Assembly (NCBI GenBank): GCA_052139695.1
Contig: JBKQWF010000261.1
Coordinates: 1 to 40,726, forward strand
Reading direction: 5' to 3'
Length of the DNA: 40,726 nucleotides
Source: PLGF01 sp052139695
GTDB lineage: Bacteria > Verrucomicrobiota > Verrucomicrobiia > Limisphaerales > Palsa-1400
Below, piece after piece: positions 7,667 to 16,145 of this stretch. The position numbers were made by a program, and so were the translations under genes. Numbering within the stretch: position 1 is the stretch's first letter; the number at the start of each line of letters is the position of its first letter. The notes beneath the pieces are model-generated. The model did no database searches. It was not told the origin of the DNA and worked only from the letters and a program-made list of their open reading frames with translations.

Positions 7667-8338
7667 TCATCGTCGGAGCATGATACCCAGCATCAACCCG
7701 AACGAAACGAGCAGGGACGCAACCAAAAGGTAGGCGAACCAGTCGCGTTTGGTCAGGCGCTGCTCCAACCGCTTGCGTTCCTCGTTCATTTTTTCCCGCG
7801 CCGTATCGAAATCCCCCTTTGCCTGGTTCCACGATTCGGCTCCCTGATTGAGATGGTCCTGGATTTTTCGGGCGACAGCCTCAAACTCCCGCGCTTTCGA
7901 GCATATTTGGTTGGCGATGCCGTGGATGACATCGTTGTAACCCGACACCGTCATGTCGTATTGCTTTAATCTCCCGTCTATTGCTTCGATGATGGTCTTG
8001 GACTGAGCCGCAATCTGTCGGCGGTGGTCGGCTTGGACGGCGTCCAACAGTTTTTTGGAGTCGCTGGCAAGCCGACGCGCATCATCCAGTGCGCTGTTGA
8101 ATTGCTCCGAAAAGCGGGCGCGGTGACTGGCTTGGTCTCGCTGCCAATCTTTTTGGGAATCCCTCAGAATATGAGGCAGCCGTCCGATGGCTCGCCATTG
8201 GGCCTTGGTCAACAAGGCCAGTTGCACCGGAAATGAGTTTTCATCGCCGCCGCACCATTCGGCCAGAATTTTTCGCAGGCGCTTCGCCTCTACCGGATTG
8301 ACGCCGTCACACAACAAATCAAAGTCGGTGTCCATCAT
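7667..8338 (-). CDS. TraM-like conjugal transfer protein
   Basis: A 223-residue protein with a long charged coiled coil (about 60-185) and one C-terminal membrane segment (about 201-221, Y-L-L-V-A-S-L-L-V-S-F-G-L-M-L-G-I-M-L). This layout, and its place as third gene after a TraK-like and a ParA-type TraL-like gene, matches the traK-traL-traM operon of IncP plasmids, whose TraM also ends in a membrane anchor. The sequence itself is too diverged to identify without context. It begins 3 bp after the traL-like stop. It is probably an inner-membrane transfer-associated protein. Confidence 0.55.
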   Translation of the reverse strand: MMDTDFDLLCDGVNPVEAKRLRKILAEWCGGDENSFPVQLALLTKAQWRAIGRLPHILRDSQKDWQRDQASHRARFSEQFNSALDDARRLASDSKKLLDAVQADHRRQIAAQSKTIIEAIDGRLKQYDMTVSGYNDVIHGIANQICSKAREFEAVARKIQDHLNQGAESWNQAKGDFDTAREKMNEERKRLEQRLTKRDWFAYLLVASLLVSFGLMLGIMLRR

Positions 8339-8341
8339 AAA

Positions 8342-9160
8342 TCATTCTCCAAAATTAAGTTGTGGTTGCGGCCTCTCGGTTTTCCATTCGCGTTGAGGCG
8401 GCAATTTTGGTTCGGGAATGAGTGCCGTTGGCAAGAGGGCTTCGGCAATGGAGTCGTATTGTTGGAACATCCGTTGCATGGCCCACTGGATTTCCCCGCT
8501 CAACAATCGTTCCAAGTGGCCCGCTTCGATACGGGACAATTCGGCGAAGCTCAAACCGTGCTTCGCGTTGGCCTCGGCCTTCTCGGCGGCCAGCAACGTG
8601 GTTGGCGTGATAGTCGGTAGGGTGATGGTCTTCGACCCGAATTCCACCAAACGCTGTTCCAGCGACGAGCCTTTGAACAGGTCGCCCCGCGCTTTGGCCG
8701 GATTGTGGACGATGACGTAATCCACCCGGTCGCCCGCATACAAGAACAGTCGCCCCGCGTTGGTCATGCTCTCCGTGTCGTCGGTCGGAAACAGGAAAAA
8801 GGTCAATCGCACGTCCTGCTCGGCGCAGACATCGAGCACCTGCAATTCCTCCAATGCCGCCATGATGAGGGCGTCCGCCTGGGCGCGTGTGTCAATGACG
8901 TGAACCGGCGCGGTGTCTTTGAGCACCCGCCGAAAAAGACTGAGCAGGGCCGTCTTGCTCTCGTGCTCATTGCCAAGCTGATAGGAGCGAACGGCATCCT
9001 TGTGCCGACTGGCAAACGTGTGATGCCGGTCGTCGAGGTCGGAGCCGTTCCATTGAACGCCAAGCTGGTCGAGCCAGGCCGTGCGGAATTCCGCTTCAAA
9101 ACTTTTGCCAAGGTTGCCCTTGGACTGTGGATTTAAGTGAATACGACGTGTGATGTTCAT
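8342..9160 (-). CDS. TraL-like ParA-family ATPase of conjugal transfer
   Basis: A 272-residue protein. The N-terminus carries a deviant Walker A (S-K-G-N-L-G-K-S, about residues 13-20) of the ParA/MinD/TraL type. It is followed by a D-L-D-D-R-H-H-T-F block resembling the D-x-D-P-x-N-x-T-F switch I of TraL proteins. The rest has alternating hydrophobic strands (V-H-V-I-D-T-R-A-Q, Y-V-I-V-H-N-P-A-K) as in the SIMIBI fold; V-I-V-H-N-P-A-K matches the family's nucleotide-specificity region. It starts in an ATGA overlap with the TraK-like gene. The middle residues of the Walker A differ from the usual K-G-G-x-G-K, but the lysines are kept. Confidence 0.65.
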   Translation of the reverse strand: MNITRRIHLNPQSKGNLGKSFEAEFRTAWLDQLGVQWNGSDLDDRHHTFASRHKDAVRSYQLGNEHESKTALLSLFRRVLKDTAPVHVIDTRAQADALIMAALEELQVLDVCAEQDVRLTFFLFPTDDTESMTNAGRLFLYAGDRVDYVIVHNPAKARGDLFKGSSLEQRLVEFGSKTITLPTITPTTLLAAEKAEANAKHGLSFAELSRIEAGHLERLLSGEIQWAMQRMFQQYDSIAEALLPTALIPEPKLPPQREWKTERPQPQLNFGE

Positions 9161-9558
9161 AATTTATTTGGATCGTTAAGGTTTAGACTGTCAGGACTCG
9201 GTTGCCGAAACGAACGCGATGCCGGAATGGCCGCAAGAACCGGCTTGCGGTTTGATTCTGGCCGACTGGCCGGCTCATGTGGGATGGTGGGTGGCACGGA
9301 CAGCGTCTGGCCTTCTTCCTCCCAGTGATGTCGGCCCTGCCGCTTTAAATATCTGCGGTAGAATTGATGCAGACCTTGGAGCGTGATGCGGCAGCCTTCT
9401 TCAACCGCGAGCCATTCAGCAATTTCCCTCCACGCTTTGCGCTGCTGGCGCTGTGCGCGGATGATCGCTACGAATGGCTCGACGCGGCTGTGAAAGGCGC
9501 GTCCGCCGCCCTTTCTGGCCGCCACTGCGTTCGTTTTCGTCTCCGATTCCATTGCCAT
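9157..9558 (-). CDS. TraK-like oriT-binding protein
   Basis: A 133-residue basic protein. Residues 20-75 (R-A-F-H-S-R-V-E-P-F-V-A-I-I-R-A-Q, then W-R-E-I-A-E-W-L and L-Q-G-L-H-Q-F-Y-R-R-Y-L-K-R) follow the pattern of IncP TraK proteins: a ribbon or helix start, an I-W-x-x-L helix and a Y-x-x-F-x-x-Y-x-x-R recognition helix. TraK binds and wraps oriT DNA and helps the relaxosome form. Here the gene lies next to phased GTTGA repeats (9651-9728), the expected place for its binding site. The tail is proline- and serine-rich. ATG at 9558 is used; ATG at 9552 is equally possible. Confidence 0.55.
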   Translation of the reverse strand: MAMESETKTNAVAARKGGGRAFHSRVEPFVAIIRAQRQQRKAWREIAEWLAVEEGCRITLQGLHQFYRRYLKRQGRHHWEEEGQTLSVPPTIPHEPASRPESNRKPVLAAIPASRSFRQPSPDSLNLNDPNKL

Positions 9559-9650
9559 AACTTTAAATCAGCAATGACCGACTGCGTTAGCGGGCAGCAG
9601 GCGAGTTAGCCCGGTTTGTGGGAGAGTTAAACCGATCAGGATTTGCACCT

Positions 9651-9728
9651 GTTGAAAAGTGTTGAAAGGCGTTGAATCGCCGCGTTGAAATCCGTTGAGG
9701 CGCGTTGAATCTGTCAACGGCCTTCAAC
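9651..9728. repeat. helically phased GTTGA repeats, candidate oriT or TraK-binding array
   Basis: GTTGAA or GTTGAG begins at 9651, 9661, 9671, then after a 13-bp step at 9684, 9694 and 9704. This gives two groups of three with an exact 10-bp period. Two inverted copies, GTCAAC at 9713 and TTCAAC at 9723, again 10 bp apart, follow. One unit per helical turn puts all copies on the same DNA face, as in protein-wrapped or bent sites. The array lies about 90 bp upstream of the traK-like gene. Iterons of a replication origin or a partition site are alternatives, but no rep gene is nearby. Confidence 0.7.
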
Positions 9729-9757
9729 GCCTTGCGACACGAGAATTCGTGCTGACC

Positions 9758-9793
9758 GGCGGATAGCCGCCAAACCTACGATTTGTTCGTAGG
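9758..9793. repeat. two adjacent hairpins next to the phased repeats
   Basis: GGCGG-ATAG-CCGCC (9758-9771) is followed by CCTACGA-TTTGT-TCGTAGG (9775-9793). Both stems are perfect. Inverted repeats beside a protein-binding array are typical of transfer origins. No T-run follows, so ordinary terminators are less likely. Confidence 0.6.
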
Positions 9794-10165
9794 GGTAGGG
9801 CGTCCACCTTTAAATTCCACACGCATAGAGTGGAAACAAACGCAAACTTGCGCGTGAAAATGAGGCGAATGCTGTCGTGCGGCAATGTGTGAATGAGAAA
9901 TGCGTCCCTGGTTCGGGCAATTCGATATGTGACCGTTCCCATGCACTGAGCGCCTGACCCGAAGCCGGAGCGGAACGGAGCGAGCCGAGGGGTTACGGGC
10001 GGCAGGCGAAGTGAAGCGTGGCTGAGGGTAGGCGTTGAGTGCAAAACCCGGATGGATGTTTCCAGTCGAGGCGCTTTGTCTGCACGGTTTTCAGGGTGAA
10101 AGGGGAAAAGCGGGCAGTCAAAGCGCTGATTGGCGGGCACATGAATTTGGCGGGATTCGCCTGGT
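9794..10165. other. non-coding stretch between transfer region and nos operon
   Basis: No supported gene. A long open frame on the minus strand (9724-10308) has no family match by eye, crosses the repeats and overlaps the end of the SCO gene, so it is not called. The GC-rich part 9950-10030 has several imperfect inverted repeats of unknown meaning. This is the boundary between element backbone and cargo. Confidence 0.4.
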
Positions 10166-11092
10166 TCATTGCGAAATGGCTCCTTGAGATTCAGCGAGCG
10201 TTTCACGCACCATGCGTTGCACTTCGTATGGGGTCCAGACGTTGCTTTTCCAGAGATGCACGAGGCGTCCGTCCGGACCGATGAGCGCCGTGCGAAAATC
10301 GTGCGCAATCAGTCCGTTTTCCCGCGCGTAATATAACCCTGTCAATCCAGCGACGAAACTGATCTGGTCGGCGTTGCCTGTGGCGAAGCTCCAGTCTTTC
10401 TCGTTTGCTTCATAGCGGGCGGCGTACGCCTTCAGCACTTCAGGACGATCAAAATCCGGGTCCATGCTGATGCTAAGAAGGTGATATTTACCAGGGAACT
10501 CCTTACTCAATCGTTGCTGAAGCTCCTCAAAGTTTCCGGACATCAACGGGCAGAAATTTGGCAGCGGACAGCGGGTGTAAATAAACGTAAGCACCACGGC
10601 TTTGCCACGAAATTCGCTCAATCGAATTGGCCGCCCATCCTGATCGATCAAATTGAAGTCGGGCACAACCTCACCTGCTCGAATTCGATCAACATCCGCG
10701 TTTTGCGCTACGGCGCCGGTCGTTTGGGAGTCGGACGTCTCGGCGGGCGAGTCTCCCTCAATCTTTTCGATGTGGGAAACCCAGGCATCCGTTTCCGTGA
10801 CGTCCAATTCAAACTGCACATTTTCACCGGCGGAAAGCCCTTCGAGAATATCCACGTTCTTGACTGGAAACGGCATAATCATGGCTGGCATGTAATTGGG
10901 GATCGCCTCATGCGCGATGCGGACGGTTTTGCCAGCGACATCAACGGCGCGAATTTGGCCGTGAACCTCAAAGGTTCGCGGATGGCTGGCGGAGCCATTG
11001 CTGGATTCGTTATGGTGATTAAAAGCCACGGCCGATAAAACGGCCGCGAGCGTCAGAATGCCCAATACGGGCAGGATTATTTTAGTTTTCAT
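10166..11092 (-). CDS. CusF-like/SCO fusion copper chaperone, last gene of nos operon
   Basis: A 308-residue protein with an N-terminal membrane anchor or signal (about 5-23). Residues 40-110 form a CusF-type copper-binding domain (V-H-G-Q-I-R-A-V-D, H61, then Y-M-P-A-M-I-M with M68, M71, M73). Residues 140-303 form a SCO/thioredoxin-like domain with copper Cys C175 and C181 in C-P-L-P-N-F-C-P and His H264. SCO proteins load CuA sites. No NosL gene is visible in this cluster, so this fusion is the likeliest copper donor for the CuA and CuZ sites of NosZ. The ATG overlaps the nosY stop (ATGA). Confidence 0.85.
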   Translation of the reverse strand: MKTKIILPVLGILTLAAVLSAVAFNHHNESSNGSASHPRTFEVHGQIRAVDVAGKTVRIAHEAIPNYMPAMIMPFPVKNVDILEGLSAGENVQFELDVTETDAWVSHIEKIEGDSPAETSDSQTTGAVAQNADVDRIRAGEVVPDFNLIDQDGRPIRLSEFRGKAVVLTFIYTRCPLPNFCPLMSGNFEELQQRLSKEFPGKYHLLSISMDPDFDRPEVLKAYAARYEANEKDWSFATGNADQISFVAGLTGLYYARENGLIAHDFRTALIGPDGRLVHLWKSNVWTPYEVQRMVRETLAESQGAISQ

Positions 11093-12012
11093 AAATCAGT
11101 TCGGCGCAGTTGCCAAATGCTTAGTCCCAGCGTGCCGGCAAACCAGAATGTGACCGCACAGAGCGACGTGGAGACCGGGACTCGGAATTCCAGGCGATTC
11201 GAGAGATTGACGGCCCGGAAAAGATCAATTGGGTTGATGGCCAGCCAACCGAGTGCCGTAGCCCGGCTCACTTTTTTGAGGGGAGTTGGTGCGTCCGCGA
11301 CGTTGTTGAAGTCTGAATGAAGATCGACAGCCGAATTGACATGAGTCGCGTCGCACACAAATTCGATTTCTTGCGCGGCTGCGGACGCTTTGGTGGAAAC
11401 GAAGAAACCCAGCGCAATCAAATCGAACACGAATACGGCAAAACACCACACCAACAAGGCAGCGACCAGGGATTGGACGCGCGTGCGGCAGACGACAGAA
11501 ATTGCGAGTCCCATGGCGAGAAAAATTGTTCCAAGAATAAGGCCGGAAACGGCCAACCGCAAAAACGGGGCAATCCCGGCATCTTTGGCCGCGAGGCCAA
11601 TGACCGTCCCGGCGATGATGAAGCCGAGCAGGAGTGGAACCGCGAGCGTAAGGCAGCCGCCGAGAAATTTTCCGATCAAAAAGCGTGTCCGGCTGACGCC
11701 GCCCGCCAGCAGCAGGCCCAGTGTGCGCTCTTCCTTTTCGGCGACGATTAGATCGTGGCCGAGAAGCAGTCCGAGCAGAGGCACCAAATACTGAACCAGG
11801 TTCAGCAGACTGATCACGGTGCGGTCGTAGCCTTGCACTCTGATTTGTCCGACTTGGAGCAAGCCCAGGAAACTAGTCAAGCCAATGGCTCCGAGCCAGA
11901 CCACCACGCATGCAATCACCCAGCCGCTGCGGAAACGGTCACCAAACTCCTTGGCTGCGATCAGCATCGGTTGTGACATGAATGGGACTTTGTGCCGATT
12001 GGCTGCTTTCAT
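11089..12012 (-). CDS. nosY: NosY, ABC transporter permease
   Basis: A 307-residue integral membrane protein with about six membrane segments, of the ABC-2 type (K-E-F-G-D-R-F-R-S-G-W near residue 23, then E-K-E-E-R-T-L-G-L-L-L-A near 92). NosY pairs with the NosF ATPase and the periplasmic NosD to form the NosDFY complex required for maturation of the CuZ centre of N2O reductase. Its start overlaps the nosF stop (ATGA). A slightly later start (residue 12, M-S-Q-P-M) is possible. A large periplasmic loop lies at about 205-260. Confidence 0.9.
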   Translation of the reverse strand: MKAANRHKVPFMSQPMLIAAKEFGDRFRSGWVIACVVVWLGAIGLTSFLGLLQVGQIRVQGYDRTVISLLNLVQYLVPLLGLLLGHDLIVAEKEERTLGLLLAGGVSRTRFLIGKFLGGCLTLAVPLLLGFIIAGTVIGLAAKDAGIAPFLRLAVSGLILGTIFLAMGLAISVVCRTRVQSLVAALLVWCFAVFVFDLIALGFFVSTKASAAAQEIEFVCDATHVNSAVDLHSDFNNVADAPTPLKKVSRATALGWLAINPIDLFRAVNLSNRLEFRVPVSTSLCAVTFWFAGTLGLSIWQLRRTDL

Positions 12013-12743
12013 GCGAAAACCTCCTCAGTTATGCGTCCTTCGCGAGCGATCTGGTGGTAGATGGACTCCAGCGAATCCTTGTCGCCGCGTTCCGCGCGGA
12101 GATCGTCCATGGCGCGGAAGGCCGCCAACCGACCCTGAAGCAGGATGGCGACATGGGTGGCAAGCGGTTCGACCGCCGACATGGTATGCGTCGAAACCAA
12201 TAGAGTTGTGCCCCGTGAGTTTTCCTCACGAAGAATTGCTTGAAGCGTGTCGAGCAAAGCCGGGTCAAGACCGTTAAAAGGTTCGTCAAGGACAAGTAAT
12301 TCCGGTTGGCCGCACAGAGCGATGGCCAGTCCGAGACGTTGCAGCATCCCTTTAGACAAGCAGCGCGCTTTTCGGTCGCCGACGCGGTTTAATCCCACAC
12401 GGTTTATCTGCCGTCCGGCTTCTTCATCGGGCAAACCCTTAAGTCGGGCGAAAAATGCCGCGTTCTCGCCGACTGTTCTCTGCGGATAGAGCGCGACGCG
12501 CTCGGGAACATAACCAAAGCTGATTCGATCCGCGTCGGTTATGCACATGCCTTCCAACCTAATCTCTCCGCTAGTGTGCGCCGTTAGTCCCAGGAGGCAT
12601 CCGAACAAAGTTGATTTGCCCGCGCCATTCGGGCCGAGCAACGCGAGCGTGCTGCCGCGCGCAACGGCCACGCTGACTCCGTCCAAGGCGCAAGTCGCGC
12701 CGTAGCGCTTGGTAAGATTCGTGATTTCAATGTATGCGCTCAT
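12009..12743 (-). CDS. nosF: NosF, ABC transporter ATPase
   Basis: A 244-residue ABC ATPase: Walker A G-P-N-G-A-G-K-S-T at about 37-45, a signature block L-S-K-G-M-L-Q-R near 134, Walker B L-L-V-L-D-E-P near 154 with the D-loop N-G-L-D-P, and the H-loop S-T-H-T-M near 184. As NosF it energises NosY and transmits to NosD in CuZ assembly of nitrous oxide reductase. Its start overlaps the nosD stop, and its stop overlaps nosY, so the three are co-translated. Confidence 0.92.
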   Translation of the reverse strand: MSAYIEITNLTKRYGATCALDGVSVAVARGSTLALLGPNGAGKSTLFGCLLGLTAHTSGEIRLEGMCITDADRISFGYVPERVALYPQRTVGENAAFFARLKGLPDEEAGRQINRVGLNRVGDRKARCLSKGMLQRLGLAIALCGQPELLVLDEPFNGLDPALLDTLQAILREENSRGTTLLVSTHTMSAVEPLATHVAILLQGRLAAFRAMDDLRAERGDKDSLESIYHQIAREGRITEEVFA

Positions 12744-13972
12744 TTTGAGACGGGTCGCATTAACGGCGCGAAGTCCGTCACCCCCTCGGTGTCCAGCAGC
12801 GGCATCATTTCCTCCCCTTTGCGGATTAGGGCGAGCGCGGGGCTGAGGGCGAGGATGCGCGCACCGGGGTGTTGGTCAACAATATAGCCGAACACGTCAG
12901 TCTGATGATAAGGCGTGTCGCCAATGCCGTCCTGGTTGCGATCTTCACCCGTGTAGTCGCTCCAGTAATTACCTCGGCTGCCTTCCGAAAATGCGTTGGG
13001 TCCGTTGCGGCCTTGTTCCGTCTCGAACGGCGGCTGCCAAACCTGTTCCGTGTTGCGAATAAAAGCATTCCCGACGAATACGTTTTGTTCGGAGCAATTG
13101 CTCAAGTAAACCCCAATGTCGTTGGTGGCGATAGTATTGCCCTCAAAGCGGTTTTGGTTTGCCTGCTGAATAAAGAAGCCCCGGTTCTGGCCCGCGACGG
13201 TGTTATATAGGATGCGTGAATTATCAACCTGTTTGAACACCATTCCGTAACGACGATTGGCGAAGGCCATGTTGCCCTGCACGAGCGATTGGCGACTGAA
13301 CATGAGTGTGGCACCGATTGTATTGTGGTTAAGTGAATTCGTCAGAAGCCGATTTTGGTGCGAGTACATGTAGTGAATGCCAAAGCGGGTGTCATAAACA
13401 CGGTTCCTTGCGATTAAATTATCGTCCGCGTAGGAAAAATACATTCCGTCCCGCTTGTCGTGGATAGTGTTGCCGACGATGCGATTGTGCCGCGTATTCC
13501 ACAGATGGATACCGTTGCCGCGCGCCGATGAGGCAACATTGGTGTTTCCAACGATCTCGTTTTGCACAATCACACAATCGCCGCCGCCATGGATATAGAT
13601 TCCGAATGCATCATTTTCTATGCGGCAGTCCTGCACAATGGTGTGCCTGCCCGTAATCATAATACCCGAATCGAACCCTGCCAGGTCGTGCCCGGAATTT
13701 CGAACTCTCAACCCCGTTACATCCGCATCTGGCGCAGCAACCGTGAGCGGTGTGCCTGAATCATCCCCGTCAATAACAGGCGAATTCGTGCCGGCCAGAT
13801 GAATGGATTTGGTGATGAGAACGTGTTCATGAAAAACACCCGGCCCCGGCACCAGCACAGTGTCACCGTTCCGCGCCCCGGAGATGGCGAGGGAAATCGA
13901 TGTCGTCACTGGAATAGTCGCAGCCGAGGCCGCGATTGACATCGTCAAAATTGCTGTCGGAACAAGATTCAC
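12740..13972 (-). CDS. nosD: NosD, periplasmic copper-site maturation protein
   Basis: A 410-residue secreted protein. It has a signal peptide (about 1-18) followed by a right-handed beta-helix of CASH/NosD repeats: many N-x-I-x-x-N motifs such as N-R-I-V-G-N-T-I, N-R-L-L-T-N-S-L and N-V-F-V-G-N-A-F, from about 90 to 300. NosD docks on the NosFY transporter and takes part in copper and sulfur delivery to NosZ. The start is a GTG that overlaps the stop of the membrane gene upstream (GTGA). Confidence 0.92.
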   Translation of the reverse strand: MNLVPTAILTMSIAASAATIPVTTSISLAISGARNGDTVLVPGPGVFHEHVLITKSIHLAGTNSPVIDGDDSGTPLTVAAPDADVTGLRVRNSGHDLAGFDSGIMITGRHTIVQDCRIENDAFGIYIHGGGDCVIVQNEIVGNTNVASSARGNGIHLWNTRHNRIVGNTIHDKRDGMYFSYADDNLIARNRVYDTRFGIHYMYSHQNRLLTNSLNHNTIGATLMFSRQSLVQGNMAFANRRYGMVFKQVDNSRILYNTVAGQNRGFFIQQANQNRFEGNTIATNDIGVYLSNCSEQNVFVGNAFIRNTEQVWQPPFETEQGRNGPNAFSEGSRGNYWSDYTGEDRNQDGIGDTPYHQTDVFGYIVDQHPGARILALSPALALIRKGEEMMPLLDTEGVTDFAPLMRPVSK

Positions 13973-15498
13973 AATTGTGCAAGCGTGTGTCCTGTGTCGC
14001 CTCCCAGCGCGGTCAGAACGGAAAACACGACGGAGTTAATGACGCGAGTGCGGTCAAAGGCGATCAGCACCGCAACTGTGATCATCACCGTGGCGCTGGT
14101 CCATTGCAGACCGCGCGTCAGCCACGGACGATGAACAAACTGCCAGCTCCAATTGCCCACGGCGACAGCGATAGCCGCCATGGGAACGGCCAGCGCCAGC
14201 GAATAAGTGCCAAGGATTAAAGCACCCCAATACCAAGTAGAGGTGCCAACGAAAATGAGAAGGGGATAAAGTATCGCCCCGCCCATGCAAGTCAGACAAC
14301 TGACGGACAAGCCCAAGCCGGCGCAGAATGAATTGATGGGAGTGACGTTGCCCGGTTGCCGCAGGCTCAAGCCAGGCGCCCGTATGATGGCGGCACGTTT
14401 TGGGGAAACCAAACCGATCACCGCCGCGATGCCCATTCTAAACTTGCGCCCGGCTTGTGCCAGCCAGACAAAACATTGGCCTCCGCGTTTGAGCACGCCG
14501 ACAGACTTTAGCGCGAAATAGACCAAAAACACCGCTCCCAGCCAATTGGCGTACCGCGTCCATGCGCCGAAGACCCCATGATGACTCATGTGGCCGCTGT
14601 CTTCCGGCGGTGCGGCGATTGCTTCGTTCAACTGGCTTGGCGGCGTCCCGCAAAAGACTTCCTTTAACGTTGCGCCAGATTGAAGTTTGACCTGCATGCC
14701 CAGCAATTGCTGGCCCATGTATGCGACAGTCGCTCCGCTGGCCATATACAAAATGGTGAAACCGGCAACGAACGCGGCAAGATTTCTCAAGATGCGCTGG
14801 CGCACTGCAAAAGGCATTCGCGCGCCGCGTTCCGCGATTGCGGCGGAACTGACCACGCCGGCAATAATCCCGGTATAATAGGTTGTCAATTCGATAGCGC
14901 AGGGGCTGAGGATGACCATCAGCGCGCCCACGACGCTCAGGACAAGCATCAGGGTGCTGGCGACTGTCCGAACCGGCGTCGGTTCAATAACTGGCAGTCT
15001 CCATTCGAACACGCGCTCAGGCGATTTGCCCACACCTTCAACAACCAACTTAAAATGGCCGCGTTTAGGCGCGAAAATCGGCTGGCCGAAGTTGTCCACG
15101 AGCGGAAATACCAGCAGGTACATATTATGGTGTTCACTGAGCACCACTGGCGTGCCGAGTGACGGAAAGCGGTCGCCATTGCCATCTTCGACCAGAACCT
15201 TGCCTTGCAGATCAAGATGGGCAATCGTGCCGACGTGGGTGTTGATGCCGATGAGAAATGGTTGGGCACGGCCCTCCCATTGTTGAAGATATGGCTCAAG
15301 TTTCACCCGCTTGATGAACTCCGGCGTGGCATACGTAGCGTCCACAAACACATCCGACAGGGATACTCGCGAAGCGTCGCTCTGACGCGCTGTCGCCGGG
15401 CTGCCGGATTGCAGCCTTGGTACGATGTAAATACCGGTTACAAAGACGGCCAGGAGCAGCAGAACCCCGGAGATAAAAAGGACGCGTGTGGCTTTCAT
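13969..15498 (-). CDS. polytopic membrane protein with CcdA/DsbD-like region, nos-operon specific
   Basis: A 509-residue protein. An N-terminal anchor (about 5-25) is followed by a periplasmic domain (about 40-195) containing G-I-N-T-H-V-G and H-H-N-M-Y-L-L. At least seven membrane segments follow. The membrane part has L-S-P-C-A-I-E-L near 220 and S-C-L-T-C-M-G-G near 412, resembling paired-cysteine CcdA/DsbD/TauE-type transporters of reductant or copper. NosR is not visible in the cluster, so this protein may supply electrons or metal to maturation; that is inference. ATG at 15498 is chosen because it overlaps the upstream stop (ATGA) and precedes the anchor. Confidence 0.75.
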   Translation of the reverse strand: MKATRVLFISGVLLLLAVFVTGIYIVPRLQSGSPATARQSDASRVSLSDVFVDATYATPEFIKRVKLEPYLQQWEGRAQPFLIGINTHVGTIAHLDLQGKVLVEDGNGDRFPSLGTPVVLSEHHNMYLLVFPLVDNFGQPIFAPKRGHFKLVVEGVGKSPERVFEWRLPVIEPTPVRTVASTLMLVLSVVGALMVILSPCAIELTTYYTGIIAGVVSSAAIAERGARMPFAVRQRILRNLAAFVAGFTILYMASGATVAYMGQQLLGMQVKLQSGATLKEVFCGTPPSQLNEAIAAPPEDSGHMSHHGVFGAWTRYANWLGAVFLVYFALKSVGVLKRGGQCFVWLAQAGRKFRMGIAAVIGLVSPKRAAIIRAPGLSLRQPGNVTPINSFCAGLGLSVSCLTCMGGAILYPLLIFVGTSTWYWGALILGTYSLALAVPMAAIAVAVGNWSWQFVHRPWLTRGLQWTSATVMITVAVLIAFDRTRVINSVVFSVLTALGGDTGHTLAQL

Positions 15499-16145
15499 GA
15501 TGAGTGTGAAGTTGCTGGAGTGAGCCGGACAACGTCTTGCGCCGACGCCGTTTTCGAGGTGCCGGGTTTCGTTTGCCGTTCGCGGCTTAGCCAAGCTGCA
15601 CCAAGCTGCAGCGTGAGCGCACCGCCAATGAGCCATGCCCCCAGCGCCAAACGAGAGCTGACAGTGAATTGGGCAATTTTGCTGGTCCCGATAAACGGCG
15701 GGGTAAAATCCTTCACGCCCACTAGGATTGTCTTCTGATCCCGTCTATGACCGATGTCATGTATCTGGAACATCGCCTGGACAGCGGCCAGCGCCAACGC
15801 CACAGCCAATGCGCTGCTGACGAATATCAGGGCCTTGCGTCGAACCGTTCTGCGAAAGAGACTCGCGATTAAACCGAGTGCCGCGCCTGCAACCAACAAT
15901 CCCGGCAGCCATTTGAATTGCGGAAGCGTTGGTGGAATGTGAACGCCGATATATTGTTCCAGCACCGATAATTCCCTGATGTCCCCTCGCAACGCGTTCG
16001 GATGAACGGCCACATGCAATGCCTCTTGATCGCGATATTGCGGGGCTTCAAGCCGCATCTCCCAAAGCGGTAGTCTGAGGGCAACCAACAAAAGAACCGA
16101 GCCAAGGACCGCAAATGCCACTGGAAGTACGCGCGTATTATTCAT
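15495..16145 (-). CDS. four-helix membrane protein immediately after nosZ (NosB-position)
   Basis: A 216-residue protein with predicted membrane segments at about 7-25, 83-100, 107-128 and 165-190. A periplasmic loop (about 30-75) has V-H-P-N-A-L-R-G-D-I-R-E-L. Clade II nos clusters usually carry a small membrane gene (often called nosB) right after nosZ; the position fits, but I cannot confirm family membership by eye. The start ATG lies inside the last codons of nosZ (8-bp overlap, TATGAATA), so translation is coupled. Confidence 0.7.
   Translation of the reverse strand: MNNTRVLPVAFAVLGSVLLLVALRLPLWEMRLEAPQYRDQEALHVAVHPNALRGDIRELSVLEQYIGVHIPPTLPQFKWLPGLLVAGAALGLIASLFRRTVRRKALIFVSSALAVALALAAVQAMFQIHDIGHRRDQKTILVGVKDFTPPFIGTSKIAQFTVSSRLALGAWLIGGALTLQLGAAWLSRERQTKPGTSKTASAQDVVRLTPATSHSS

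Noticed and set aside
9950..10030. tRNA-like or rRNA-like GC-rich segment
   Set aside because: No cloverleaf or conserved rRNA stretch could be formed; only imperfect inverted repeats are present.
9724..10308. 194-codon open frame on the minus strand between the transfer genes and the nos operon
   Set aside because: It crosses the phased repeats and hairpins, overlaps the 3' end of the SCO gene, and its translation is rich in R, S, P and T without any domain pattern.
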